Below, one piece after another: positions 41,852-53,734 of a stretch of 64,000 nucleotides of DNA. Source of the DNA: Tremella fuciformis (taxonomy: Eukaryota > Basidiomycota > Tremellomycetes > Tremellales > Tremellaceae); NCBI GenBank assembly GCA_032768795.1, contig CP136490.1, positions 7,192,001-7,256,000 on the forward strand, given 5' to 3'. Each line of letters starts with the position of its first letter. The stretch's first letter is position 1. Below the pieces are notes generated by a model. It did no database searches, had not been told where the DNA came from, and saw nothing but the letters and a program-made list of their open reading frames with translations. The position numbers were made by a program, and so were the translations under genes.

Positions 41852-43539
41852 CTAGCTTGCAGCCGTTTCTGGAGTGAGAGCAGCGCGCAGCTGATCGACG
41901 ATGCTCTGCACAATGCCAATCTCGGATTTGCCCCATTTCCCATCCACCTTCGCCATATAACGTCCCTTGGCGCCGCCGCCCTTCACACGGCCCTTCTCAT
42001 CTCCTTCTAATGCCTTCTTCAACTTCTCGAAGACCTCTTTCGCCTTGTCATCCCTTGCCTGCACGACAAGCAGGCTTGGTGGTACACCAGGTAAAGATGA
42101 GGTGGCGATAGCGGTCCCTTCCGGCTGCTTCTCAAGATAGCCTGACGCTACACCGGATATGAACTCGAAGTCGTTGGTCGACTTCTGCTCTCTCTGAATC
42201 CATGCGACCTGACCCTGCGCTACCGCCTTCTCGACCTCGACTCCAAGCAGTTCGATACGCAGAGAGGTCAGTTGACTGTTGGTATCCCTGCGCAATTCCT
42301 CGTTCTTTGCTATGCGCATGCTGAGGTCCGCGCGACCGCTGTTGACCGCTTGAGCCGCAAGTGAGAGCTGCCGCGAGGCGTCGATGAGATACCTTTGTGC
42401 CCTTGGACCGGCAGTAAAGAACAGCCGGGTGGGCTTGAGAGAAGACGGAGTGGAGGAACCGGAAGGAGTCGGAGGGGGGAGAACGTGGATCATCTCGCAA
42501 TGACCCAACGATGGACACTGTGTGCCACAACATGCGTTTCGGTCGATACCATCGATCACGCAGTGCCTGATGACTCCCTACACGTTAGGGAGACAAAGCG
42601 AAGCAAATCAATACTGACCCCTTGGTAGTCTTTGGGGATACCTCTTGTCTCTCGTGCTCCCTCGTCGTTGATCTTCCCCGACTGCACCGACACGTCGATC
42701 CAGACCCGCTTGTCCTGCCGTATGAGAGCATTGCACTTTTCCTCCACTTCCTGCGCCTCGGCCCACGTGAGTGCTCGAGGAAGCTCAATATAAGGTGTCT
42801 CGATCGAAGCGTAGGACGACATTCCCCAAGATAGTGTATTGAGAGAGTATGTGTCAAGCACCGCGGATAAGAGATGTTGCGCAGTATGAATTGTCATCTT
42901 TCCGTCAGCTTCACCCGAAGACTCTACAGGTCACCGACATGATCTCGCCGCCGCACCCAGTCCACGGACAATTCTACCTCCTCGCCTTCAAGCCCTTGTA
43001 ATGGCGGCTCTCCATCCGGTACTCGCACGAGGTGCACTGCCTCGAGACCTCGCCGCAGACAAGCTTCAATGATATACTGCTGCTGCGAGTCGAATACTTG
43101 CAGACTTCCTGTATCGCACGGCTGGCCGCCACCTGTTCTCAGCACAATGCATGGGACAACATCCTGATCAATCATCTTACCTTCCGGAAACACGACAGTA
43201 TCCTCTGTCTGCACCTCCCAAAGAGTTCCGGTCGGAGTGGCCGCCTCGGAAGGTGTCTCGAGCTTATAGCCCTTCTTTTTCGCCTTTCCCTGTGGCGGCG
43301 CGGTTGTGAGTGTAGCAGGCTGACACGAGACGACTCGCGTCCGCAGTCTGCTCAAGAGCGGGTCTCCTCATGAGTCAGCTTTCGATATCCTATCTCCACG
43401 AATGGTCAGACGACGCACGCTGACATGCCAGAAAGCCGACGATACGCTTTTTGGGCAGAGTCGAGTGGTCGAAATGGACCCGCAGGTAGTCTTTCGGAGT
43501 GTTGCTCGAAGGCAGGTCGTTCAACAGCGTGTAGGTCAT
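41852..43539 (-). CDS. Alanyl-tRNA editing protein (AlaX/AARSD1-like)
   Basis: Free-standing editing domain that clears mischarged Ser- or Gly-tRNA(Ala). The start at 43539 reads MTYTLLNDLPSSNTPKDYLR, then VGFLACQ; an intron gives RDPLLSRLRTRVVSCQ. GGGQPCDTG matches the AlaX N-terminal barrel. HTAQHLLSAVL is the HxxxH zinc pair. IDRNACCGTQCPSLGH is the place of the usual CxxxH, here CxxxQ. The C-terminal helices (SLAAQAVNSGRADLSMRI) and a DHH-like region end at 41852. The 82-bp gap to IVD and the common strand are noted; no functional link is evident. Confidence 0.85.
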
Positions 43540-43817
43540 GCCGAGTTGTGCAGACTATGATAGAAGAGACGAGAACAAAGTGCAAAGACTTGGCATTGAC
43601 AGTCTGATATCTATCGCCATGAGCCATCGCTCTAGTCACTGCCTAAGCGAGCTGATTGCGGCCTGCTGATCGGCTTTCTCCGCGGTCAGGTTGCCATCCA
43701 CGCGGCTTTTTACCCAGCACGGGAAGGAGGACGGAAGTATTCGTATCGCCTTCCTTCGTCGTCCAATGGATCTACAGCCAACTCAGACGTCGCTTTCATC
43801 AACGAGTATCAGACAGG

Positions 43818-44502
43818 ATGGCTGTGAGTCACCAGAGCAGCGTCGAGGTCAGCAGCTGACGAAGCAGTCCGGTTTCGGCTATACTGGAGGTGTGTTCTCC
43901 AGCTCTTGCGCGCCCGTCCCCTTGTCAAGCCTTGTCGCAAGGCATCTTCCTTCGAGATGGACTCTTCGCCTTGCTAGCGTTGCGAGATATCTCCCTGGAC
44001 AGCGGAGTTGAAATGGATGACGGAGACCCATAAATAGGCTGTCTGTAACTATAGCTGATATCCAGGCCGGACACGGTGTTTCCCATTCTGGCAAGAGTTC
44101 TCGAAGTGCTACGCCAACGCCGACTCGCCCAACGAGTGCATCGCTCAGAAGGAGGACTACCTGGAGTGCCTACACCGGACAAAAGAGGTGCGATAATCCA
44201 ATGTCAGACTATGAACAGGGCGCTGATACGTTCTCCTGCTATCGCCTCCCTTGCGCCCCTACTCTTCCTCGTCCCACACTCTGCATCTACCTGATCTCAA
44301 TGACATCCCGACATGCGCAAATGACCCGATGTTCTGGACCTCTTTCGGACCTTAGATCGCACGCGCAAAGGAGATCAAGTCGCATTTCGTGCAAAAGACC
44401 GTTCATGAGACACATGATGCGAGAAAGGCAGCAGAGAAAGCAGCAACGGGCGTGATTGTCTCGTTGGGCTTGGTGCAGGAAGACGAGGGCGACAAGGCAT
44501 GA
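43818..44502 (+). CDS. NADH:ubiquinone oxidoreductase 15-kDa subunit (NDUFS5-like)
   Basis: Accessory CHCH-domain subunit of respiratory complex I, in the intermembrane space. Exon 1 is only ATGGCT (43818-43823). Exon 2 (43868-43889) gives SGFGYTGG. Exon 3 (44066-44187) gives RTRCFPFWQEFSKCYANA and NECIAQKEDYLECLHRTKE, the twin Cx9C-type cysteines typical of the family. Exon 4 (44356-44502) is a charged helix ending EDEGDKA. Length is about 100 residues. Introns 2 and 3 (176 and 168 nt) are long for this window. The gene is divergent from the AlaX gene, sharing 278 bp. Confidence 0.9.
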
Positions 44503-44570
44503 CAGCATACGTGGAGGGTCAATGCATTCACTGTCTCCATGGGGTGTCGTGATTGTTGTTGTCGGTGTCT

Positions 44571-45485
44571 TCATGATTCGTTGTCGTATGGACCGGAGGG
44601 AAGAGGTGTGGCGTACCACGCCGACTCTCCGTCGGTTTCCGGGACTGATGGCGGCTGCAAACACCGCAACTGTACCTCCTCGAACACCTCAACAACCTTC
44701 TCCACCTCGAAGCCAAGCTTCTGGAACAGAGCGATGGAAGGCGTATTCTTTTGACCGATGCGCGCAATCAGCTGCTGCGGCTTTACGTGAAGTGTCTGCG
44801 TTGCATAAGTTAGGCTGCTCGTCAGTTGGTCTCGTTGCCAGTATACCCCACTGTGAACTGACAAGATCTGTAAGGCCTCCCTGGCAAATCCTTTACGCCG
44901 GTCAGATGGAGACGCTATCATGATCTCGCATTCGGCGTCTCCGGTCAGGCCGTCTGGAAGGAACATGTTCACATCGCCGACCATCCTGCATTGCCCCAGA
45001 TGACTGGGAGCTAGCACCGGCTGGTCATCCCATGGCAATCCATCTGGTCTTGCGAGCAAAATGAACGTCAATTCTTGCGCATCAGCTTTGCAAGGCGAGG
45101 TCAAGGTGCAGCGACTCGCTGTCGTCATCCCGGTGCCATTTTCCTGGTCCTTTAGCCTGCGCACCACTGATCGGTCGGAGGAGACCGACGCTGCATCTCA
45201 TACTCCTCCTCACGGGTCAGTGGCTCACTCGCCGTGAGTTCGAGCAGCTCGGGGCTCTTCATCCACTCGTGGTAGGTCTGAGCACATCAGTGCGGGGTGC
45301 ATCAGTGTTGAGCCCGCTCACCTCGACATGCTCGCGGCTGAGGCAGTCAGCATGGGTCGTCAGTGGGTAGTGCAGGTTGATGACCTCCGTCCGAGCTCGG
45401 ACAGCAGCTGTGGAAGGACGACTGACCGATACGGGACCAGCACCACTCTACGGCCGCACAGAATCGTATCCTCATTGACCCTCAT
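44571..45485 (-). CDS. NAT9-like N-acetyltransferase
   Basis: GNAT-fold acetyltransferase of the NAT9 group. The start at 45485 reads MRVNEDTILCGRRVVLVPYR; a spliced exon gives SREHVE and YHEWMKSPELLELTASEPLT, diagnostic of NAT9. EEEYEMQ precedes a variable region, then LTFILLARPD, CRMVGDVNMFL and EIMIASPSDRRKGFAREAL (acetyl-CoA-binding R-x-x-G-x-A). KPQQLIARIGQKNTPSIALF and LGFEVEKVVEVFEEVQLR end the domain. A tail stops at 44571. Its 3' end faces that of NDUFS5 only 68 bp away, so the transcripts probably overlap. Confidence 0.85.
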
Positions 45486-46590
45486 CGTCGCATCGCCCCT
45501 CTGACCGGTCTAGCAGTCCGACAGGACCGTATGAGACGGGTTCGTGCACGCAAATAGATGTCGACGGGCTGATCAGACAGGCCGACCCCTCGCTACGACT
45601 GTGACGTGCTATTGTTGTTCCGAAATTGTTACAAGATGGCGATCAATGCCTTGACACTTGTTTAACAGAAATGATGAATGAACCCTGAAAGGGTTCCTGT
45701 TCAAACATTCAGGGACGACGGCGTGGCAAGGTCCGAGGGTCTTTCAAAGCGAGGGGACGCGACTGGTTTTGAAGGCGGCGATCCGTGTGGTACGTACAAT
45801 GTGTTTCATCAGCCCCTCCTTTGGGCGTCGGTCACACCGTCACTACTGCACGGGCCATCAGGCTCATACTCTTTATACACCTTTGTCACGCCTCTGCTCC
45901 TCACCAACAATCTCTCATCAGTCATCGACTGCATTTCCTCGACTCACCGCTGGACCGGCGTGTCGACCTCGTCTTGTGCCTCGCTCTCGTATCCGCACCT
46001 CGACGACCCATCCGACGAGACGCGGCCCGAAATACATCGACCATCGGATAGGTCAACGCTGCTCGCCCACCGCACCGGGTCTCTGTCCCTGAGACAACCT
46101 TGTCACAACATCAGATCGAGCCTCAGCCCCTCGTCGCGGGGTGGGGGTCCTGACTGCTGCGTCGCTCGGACTCGACAAGCAACAGCGATTGCAACAGCGG
46201 GTACGAGCGTCACTTTCTCCCATCACTATCCTCTCGACCGACCCACAGTCCTTCCACTCTCTCTTTCTCTCTAGTCTCTCTCTTGACACCGCCTCCTTGC
46301 CACACCACCAGCCTCCAAAGCGGCAGTCGACACCGCGTGCGACTCGCATATACGACACGAGACCCCATCGCATTGCCGCTTTCATACTCCCTCCTCCGTC
46401 ATTCTCCAAAACTCGACCAAACATCCCATCTCATCCGGCAGCCATCCCATCATCGCCACATAGATCAATCACTCATCCTTGTTTGCTATCGCGCTTCGGT
46501 ATCGTCGTATAATCAACCCCACACTCGCTTGACCCGACCGTTCACGCTCTTTTCCCTACCCCTTCACCCGTCCCCCCCCCCTAACCCACC
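45486..46590. promoter_or_regulatory. Long divergent region before glyoxal oxidase
   Basis: Upstream of both NAT9-like (-) and glyoxal oxidase (+). The last 450 bp before the ATG are strongly C/T-rich on the plus strand with C-runs just before the start, a pyrimidine-rich leader common in highly expressed fungal genes. A small inverted repeat GAACCCT/AGGGTTC lies at 45680-45696. No coding frame is supported. Confidence 0.45.
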
Positions 46591-48694
46591 ATGACACCTC
46601 TCGCCCTCCTTGCCTCTTCACTCCCTCTCGCTGCGGCGGTGGCCTCGTCTTCTCGACATAGGGAACTAGCGAGAAAGCTGCAGACACGGCAAGCTCCAGC
46701 CGGCCAATTCGAGGTTGTGGGTGACTCTGGTGTATCCGCACAGATGATGTTCCTCGGTACAGAGAACACAGTCTTCATCCTGGACAGTGCGTTCTGTTTT
46801 CCCCCTCGTCGGCAAAGCTCACTGCTACAGAGGCCGAGAACAACTCGATGACCATCACCACCAATGGTACAACCCATCCCGCCTGGGGGACATGGTACGA
46901 CCTGGCCAGCAACACTGCAACACAAATGGAGGTTACATCGAACACCTTTTGTGCTTGCGGAGCCTATATGGCAGACGGGCGGATGGCAGTCTTCGGAGGC
47001 AACCAGCCCGTTACATATGGAGGTGCTGCTGTGGACGATACGGGTGCCAACCCCACGGGCGCGAACCCGTTCGACGATGGGGATGGAGGAGCAGCGATTC
47101 GTGTCCTGTCACCCTGTGACGGAGGCGCTTGTGACTGGCAGGAGGGAGGAGACGCATTGACCATGTATGTGAGTATATGGTGGTTCGCTCGCAGCGGGGG
47201 CAACGCTCATGATGTAGGCAAAGCGGTGGTATCCTACCGTCGAGACTCTTGGCGATGGCTCTTTGGTCATCTTTGGTGGCGACCACAACGGAGGCTATGT
47301 GTCGACGTTCGCCCAAAACGAGCCATCCTACGAGTTCTTCCCAAAACAATCGACTGGCGCCATCCCTCTCTCCTTCCTGAACGACACTGTTCCCGTCAAC
47401 CTCTTCCCATTGTCCTGGTTGATGCCCGATGGTGAGTGTCGGCAGACATAGATCCTCTTTATCTAACACTGCAGGCACCATGTTCATGCAGGCTGGCTAC
47501 CGCACCATTCTCTATGACTTTGACTCCAAAGTTCAGAATGAGCTTCCTGCTATGCCTTACGCGGTCCGAGTTTACCCAGCATCTGCGGCGACCGCCATGC
47601 TGCCCCTCACACCTGCCAACAACTACGAACCGACTATCATCTTCTGTGGAGGCTCGGCAGCCAATTTCAACAAGTCTTCCGACGGCACAGCCGGCTTCAA
47701 CGTGACAGCTGTCCAAGCCGACGACTCGTGTGTCCGGATCACGCCCATGGACACGGACCCGGAGTACATTGACGACGACACCCTGCCTGAGCCCCGAAGC
47801 ATGGGCAACTTCGTCTACCTGCCCACCGGTGAGATGTGGCTAGGCAACGGAGTAGGGATGGGTACTGCTGGGTACGGTACCGAGAAGTACTCGGTCGGAG
47901 AGTCGTATGGTCAAGATCCGGTGTACATGCCCGTCATTTACAACCCCAACGCTCCTGCAGGCTCACGATTCAACCGCACTGGACTCTCCGCCTCGCCACA
48001 TGAGCGCATGTATCACTCGACGGCGATTCTCCTTGCAGACGGCTCGCTGCTCGTCTCCGGCTCCAACCCCAACGCCGACGTATCCTTTGTGCAATGGGGC
48101 ACATCGTACGTGGTGGAGAAGTGGTACCCGCTATGGTACAACGAGGTCCGACCGCAGCCGTCAGGCTTCCCCTCGTCGCTGAGCTACGGTGGCAGCGCGT
48201 GGAATCTGACATACACCCCGGCCAACAGCAACTCGAACCCCGACAACACAAAGATCACCGTAGTGCGCACTGGTTTCTCGACTCACGCGATCAACTTTGG
48301 CCAGCGATACCTCGAGCTCAACTGCACCTATTCACAGGACCAGTCGAGCGGAGAGGTGACCATGTTCGTCAGCCAGATGCCACCGAACGCGAACATTTTC
48401 CAGCCCGGCCCGGCGATGATCTTCTTGGTCGTTGACGGTATCCCTTCGGAAGGACAGATGATCACCATCGGTTCTGGCAGCATCGAGACGCAGACGCTTC
48501 TGAATGTGGCTGACCTGCCTCAATCTCAGATCGTCGTTGCGCCTGTGGCCAACAGCACATCCACTTCGGCGTCCTCGGACAGCACCGCATCCACCGCACA
48601 GGACTCCAAGTCGGGCGCTAGCGTATTATTCGCCTCGGCATCGCCAGCAGTGGTTGCCCTGACGGCTCTGCTAGGTCTTGCTCTCAGCAGATAG
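46591..48694 (+). CDS. Glyoxal oxidase-like copper radical oxidase (AA5), GPI-anchored
   Basis: Extracellular copper enzyme oxidising aldehydes to acids with release of H2O2. The start at 46591 gives a signal peptide MTPLALLASSLPLAAAVAS. FCACGAYMADGRMAVFGGN holds the Cys that cross-links to the radical Tyr. AKRWYPTVETLGDGSLVIFG contains that Tyr. ERMYHSTAILLADGSLLVSG and FSTHAINFGQRYL hold the copper Tyr and His residues. After SQIVVAPVANSTSTSASSD a Ser/Thr-rich stalk and a C-terminal hydrophobic segment (VVALTALLGLALSR) indicate GPI anchoring. Introns lie near 46,790, 47,168 and 47,432. The protein is about 650 residues, usual for the family. Confidence 0.92.
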
Positions 48695-49110
48695 CACGCC
48701 ATGAGCGACATTCGCGACGACTTGACGATGGACATTATGACCCAGCCTGCATGCCAGACCGCCGCGCTCTCTCCGGCCCGGTCACTCCGAGCTTGGCGAA
48801 GGTAAGCCGGACGGCAGAAGAAAGACACCACGCACGAGTCGCAGGCGACTCTATACCAATTAGCATACCACACCTTGTTTCTTCATTGAATCAGGACACT
48901 CTTTAATCTGCATGCATCGGCCTGAGCGATGCGTTTGTTGCTGCTTGACAGACCGAATAGATCCGAAGTTGTTCGTCGGGATTCACGCCGATGTTACTAT
49001 AGTTAGACCCCGCCGGACGAGTCCGACGACGCGGGGTTGAACATGGAGTATGGAAGGAGGGGTACGGGGGAGGGTGGTTGCGAGTCGTATTGTGTCCTCG
49101 CCCAGTCTAC
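48695..49110. other. Intergenic region with GC-rich dyad
   Basis: No gene. Near 49,007-49,035 a GC-rich imperfect hairpin (arms CCCCGC and GCGGGG with an inner CGGAC-GA-GTCCG palindrome) lies about 80 bp before the methyltransferase start. Confidence 0.45.
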
Positions 49111-50318
49111 ATGAGCTCGTTGCGACTGCTCCGAACGCAGCTGCCCAATTGCTGTGCCAGCGTCAGGTCTCGTCCAATACTACCGAGGTTGAGGCCGAGG
49201 CTACCTCTGCCCGCCATGTCCGCCGCTAGCCAAGTGCACTCTCTCGCGCAGAGTGGGTTCAAGGAGGGCACCAACGACCTCGTCCGTCCCTCCCCTTGAT
49301 GAACTAACAAACGGTAGCTGACAGGTAGTACGACCGCGCGCGGCCGTCGTACCCCGCCGAGACCCTCCACACCATCGCCGCCGCCCTCCCGCAGCGCCCC
49401 GCCGGAAAAGGCCTGACGATCCTCGAACCAGGTAGCGGCACGGGCATCTTCTCGCGCCTCCTCCTCGCACCGCCCACGCCCGCCTTCCCGTCCATCCCCG
49501 TGCGCACGCTCGTGGCCGTCGAGCCGAGCGCGGGCATGCGCAATGCCTGGCAGCGCGGGCTGGCCCGCCTGCCGGACGGCGCATTGACGGGCAAGGAGGC
49601 GCGGACAGTCGAGGGCAGTTTCCTCGACTTTTCGAAGAGTGGCGTGGAGAAGGGCAGCGTGGACGCCGTCGTCATTGCCCAGGCGTGGCATTGGTGTCCG
49701 GACCACGCGGCGGCGCTGGTGAGTTCCTGGCTGCTTCCGTCTGACTTGCGTGGGGAAAGAGTTGGGACCGAGGGGCTGACGTCCAGCGCGAGATCCTCGA
49801 CTACCTCGCGCCGGACGGCGTCCTCGTCTTGACGTGGAACATCGAGTCCAATGATCCGGGGTACTACCGCGCCCTGCGGGAGCTGTACCAGCCCCTCGAC
49901 CTCGGCAGCCCGCAGTACTACCGCATGCTGTGGCGCAAGATGTTCGATGTCGACGTGTACAAGGCGAGCTTTGAGCCGCCCGAAGAGACGCAGGTCCGGT
50001 GGAGCGTAGAGATGGACGAAGACAAGGTGCGTCTCCCCTCCCCTTCCGAAGGTCGGTCGGGATGAGCTGACAGTGCAGCTGCTCGCGCGGCTCGAGACCA
50101 AGTCGTACCTCACCGAGGCGCATCTCAACGGAGAGCGCCGCGCCCAGTTCGAGGCTGACGTGAGGCGGATCATCCGCGAGGGCGACAAAGACTGGGTGGA
50201 CAAAGAGGTCAGATCCCCGCCCCTACGGAGTGCCCCTACTGACGCCCAGCACGGCATCTTCCTCTACCGCTACTACACCGACACGCTCGTCATACGTCGC
50301 AAGCAGCCTGTCAAATAG
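49111..50318 (+). CDS. SAM-dependent methyltransferase (trans-aconitate/Crg1-like)
   Basis: Class I methyltransferase. Two in-frame starts are possible: ATG 49111 (MSSLRLLRTQLPNCCASVRS, Arg-rich and mitochondrion-like) and ATG 49216 (MSAASQVHSLAQSGF). An intron joins GTNDL to YDRARPSYPAETL, a hallmark of this subfamily. LEPGSGTGIFSRLLL binds SAM and VAVEPSAGM is motif post-I. VDAVVIAQAWHWCPDHAAAL, LDYLAPDGVLVLTWN and IFLYRYYTDTLVIRRK follow. Introns lie near 49,300, 49,720, 50,027 and 50,207. The acceptor substrate is unknown. Confidence 0.85.
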
Positions 50319-50499
50319 CTAAGAACTATACACAAATGCATTCATGACCATGACATGAGGTGTTGTAAATCGATTCAGGATTCTATGGACAGATGACATG
50401 CTCGTCGCCCATGAGGTGATCCCAACTCGACTCCGCGCATGATGGAGGCGAGGAGAAAAGGAAAATGCTATGCTCATGATGTCTTGTAACCCCATGTCT

Positions 50500-53462
50500 T
50501 CACTCCTTCTTGCCGTCTTCCCCGCCTTCCTTCTTCGACGCAGCCGCAGGCCCGCCGCCGCCGTTGACGCCCTCCTTCTCTCCGCCATTGTCCTTGGACA
50601 CGCCCTCCCGAGAGCCGCCATTACCCCCGTGCAGACCACCACGGCCCCGACCACCGCTGCTGCCGCGGAAAGAGCCGCGTCCGCCTCGACCGCCGGGGGC
50701 TCCTCGAGTACCGGGTCGCTCCGACGCGAAGCGAGACGTCGGCGGGTTTGAAATGCTGACTTCCACTGTCTTGTCCCCGATTTTCTGCCATCAATACACG
50801 GACCTTTGATAGCGGCATCCCATGGCTCACCCCGGTGTTAGCCTCCAGCGCAGCCTTCATATCCTCATCCGTGGCAAAGTCGACGTAGCCGAAGTCCTTG
50901 TACGTCAGTCATAGCCAGCATACTCAGGCGACATGCTGACCTTAGATTGACCTTTGATGCGGTCAAAGACGATTTTGATGTGCGTGATCTAGAGCCATCA
51001 GCACGGTCATATACACCATATGAGTAATCGAACCTTCGAAGCGTGTTCCCCGAACATCTTGCGGAGATCCTCGTCTTTCGTCGGGACAGGGAGACCCTTG
51101 AGGTAGAGGGACGGCTTCTTGGGTTGAGGCTTGCTATCGCCCTCCACGGGTGTGGTCGGCTTTTCCTCGTCTTCATCCGTCTTCTCGGTGTCCTTTGTCT
51201 TTTCCTTGTTCTTCACCTTATCGCCGTTCACGTCTGCCCCGTTCGCAGCCGAGGTAGGTTTCTTCTGTTCGGGCTTTGCAGGCCGCGTCTCGCTGGCAGG
51301 CCCAGGCGATGCCTTGCCGTTGGTGGCCGAGGCAGCTGGAGTCTTCGTAGCTGCAGCAACAGATCCCCTCGACTCTGCCTGGCGGTTGTGCGCGGGTCGC
51401 GACTCAGGTTTCTGCTCCCTCGTAGCACCTGCGGCTGCAAGCGCCTGGCCAGCCAAACCGCCCGGACCCCTCGGATTGCGCGAGACTTGCGCTGCAGGCT
51501 TGCTAGGAATGGACTGCGGTGCAGGCAAGCCGGCATTCGGTCCCGGTCGAGCCGCGGGACCGACAGGCGTAGCTACGCCTGGCGGTTTGCTCGGAGTTGT
51601 TTGGGCGGGCTGTGTCGGAGGACGGAAGTTGCCGCCGGCAGTCGGTCGGACGAATGGTCCGCCAATGCCTGGTTTCGACAAAGCCCCAGGCGCATCTGGC
51701 AGGCTGCGATTCTGTCCTATGGGAGGTATGCCACCGACTGCGGGGAAGGCGGATGACTCAGCAATACCTGCCGGTCGAACGGGCTGAATGGCATTCGCTT
51801 TGACCGAAACCGGGGCAGATGGAGGTGCAGACGTGCTAGAAGACCGATGAGCAAAATTCAAGCCTGTCCATTAGTATTATAGTGCTGTGGTGTCTCCTTA
51901 CTCGCCTTGACTCTTGGACTCCATGGAAATACGACTGTCGGTGACCGAGAGAACGAGATGACCAGCAGATGCATCGCTAAGAATCAGCATACCCGGACTC
52001 CGACTCAAAACGTCACCCACGATAGCACCCAGTGCCACTGATTTGTCCAAAATTGCTCGTCCTGTTCATTTTTGGGCGGCTCCGGTACCAACTGAGTGGC
52101 GGAGAGGGTTTTTCGCAAAAGCAACTTCTGGTCGGGACTGGATGTTACTGAGGTCTCCGCACATCAAGCCATGGACGCACTTCATGCTGTTCTCTACCTT
52201 GTCCTTGACCGCATTGTAGACCTCGCTGAAGGAATCTCTCGCCAGAATGAACTTATCCCGGTAGAGGCCGAAATCTGCATGTATCGAGTAGTCGTTGAAT
52301 GACACTGGATACCGGACTGATATTTAAGCCTGACCCTGGGCGATCTAGTGTCGAACCCACAATGCAGACCGCCTGAGATGGTCAGATCGGCTTTGATGGT
52401 ATGGGCAAGTTGTGCAAGAATGCCGTGACGGCTGATCGGGGCGGAGGAGACAAGCAGACGAGTCTCGGAAGGATCGTAGACCTGCTTATCAGAGATTGCT
52501 TCGCGAACAATTCAACGTACTCTTTGCGCAGAATCGATAAGCTCGCCAATCTGCAATGCTGTCGTCCACATTGTCCCTTCCCCGCCTGCAATCGTTCCCA
52601 AGCCATCGCCTAATAGTCAGTAGCGCAAATATGGGCCTTGACTAGCGACCAACCGCTATCGACTGGGGGTCAGCAAACCGCTTCTATCGTTCCTCGCATG
52701 TCGCTCACATAGCTTGTGAAGGGCAACGGCGCCTCCCAACCCGAACAGTCGCAGCTTGACACCGCTGACCTCTATCAAACGGGTTGTGGCTTCGTCGATC
52801 ACGCTGAGGTTTCGCACTTCATACTCCCCTGTCCTAAACTTCTCAAGCACTCTCACGTCCTCGATCAAACCCCAAACCGTAAAGACCGGGACCGGGAAGG
52901 TGATAGCACCTGAGAGCAGGTGAGGGAACTGGGATAGAGGGAAATGCGTCGACGAGTCGTTGAGAGCTTTGATCAGATCTGCTCTCGGGGCGTCGGCCGG
53001 TATCGAGAGGAGATGGTTGCGAGTCGCTGGGGGAAGGAGGGGAGAGTACTGAATCAGATGGCGGAGGACACTGAGCTTCAGCATGCTATCGAGGAGGACG
53101 TGCAGCATATCGCTCACTTGTCTGAGATGCGGTTGAGCGAGTCCTCGTTGATGAAGCCAAAGTCACCGGTATGGATGACTGCGGTGGCCTCGTGCTCTCT
53201 GATCAGGCGGTTCAACTCGTGGTCTGTGCGTCAGCCAAATTTGCAGCGATGGGTATGTGACTGGTCTGCGCGTAGGTCGACGCGCAGACGCGTCTCGAGC
53301 GCGACTGAAAGCTCTCCACTCACGATCACCACGGATGTCTGCCACGCAGAGGATCCTGCCTGTCTTGCCTGCCAGAACGACCCGAGGAGGAGAGGCGACT
53401 GATGCAGCTTTTTCGGTAGCCGGGGGTGAGAGCAGACCATTGACGCGCTGCGCGGTGGCCAT
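50500..53462 (-). CDS. Calcineurin-like phosphoesterase (DUF2433) fused to RRM and RGG tail
   Basis: One long multi-exon gene. The start [18 protein letters not shown] is at 53462. [10 protein letters not shown], then [20 protein letters not shown], match the metal-binding blocks of DUF2433 phosphoesterases; [18 protein letters not shown] and [18 protein letters not shown] follow. [35 protein letters not shown] and [17 protein letters not shown] complete the catalytic part. A conserved C-terminal block ([32 protein letters not shown]) leads into a long Pro/Ala/Lys linker. An RRM follows ([31 protein letters not shown]), then an RGG-rich tail ending GEDGKKE. The linking intron (51864-51905) begins GC. 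Enzyme plus RNA-binding domains suggest RNA-linked function, which is inference. Confidence 0.72.
51864..51905 (-). other. Probable GC-AG intron in the phosphoesterase-RRM gene
   Basis: Donor GCGAGT and acceptor GGACAG join SQG to LNFAHR in frame, and a TACTAAT-like branch site lies just before the end. A GT donor two codons on would need a later acceptor and lose the conserved NFAHR residues. Confidence 0.55.
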
Positions 53463-53734
53463 GTTGGAGCAGAGATGATGTCTAGGGGGAGATCGAGTCT
53501 GTAGCAAGCTTTGATTTCGATTAGATCTGACCCGTATACGTCTTCTCGAGAGACAGTCAAATTGGTCGTGTTCGTCGTCTGGTCGTCGTCGCCGTTCTTG
53601 CGGGGTAAAGGGAACCGTCTCAGTGGCGAAGTGAGACAAAGTTACGTAACATGGACCCAATTCTGACCTCCACATGACTCGTCCACTTCCAAGAAGCTGT
53701 CCTACACCTGTACGAGCTCATACTTGCACCCACA

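Noticed and set aside
49000..49040. Possible small ribozyme or tRNA at the GC-rich dyad
   Set aside because: No hammerhead core, no cloverleaf and no A/B box; only a GC-rich hairpin is supported.
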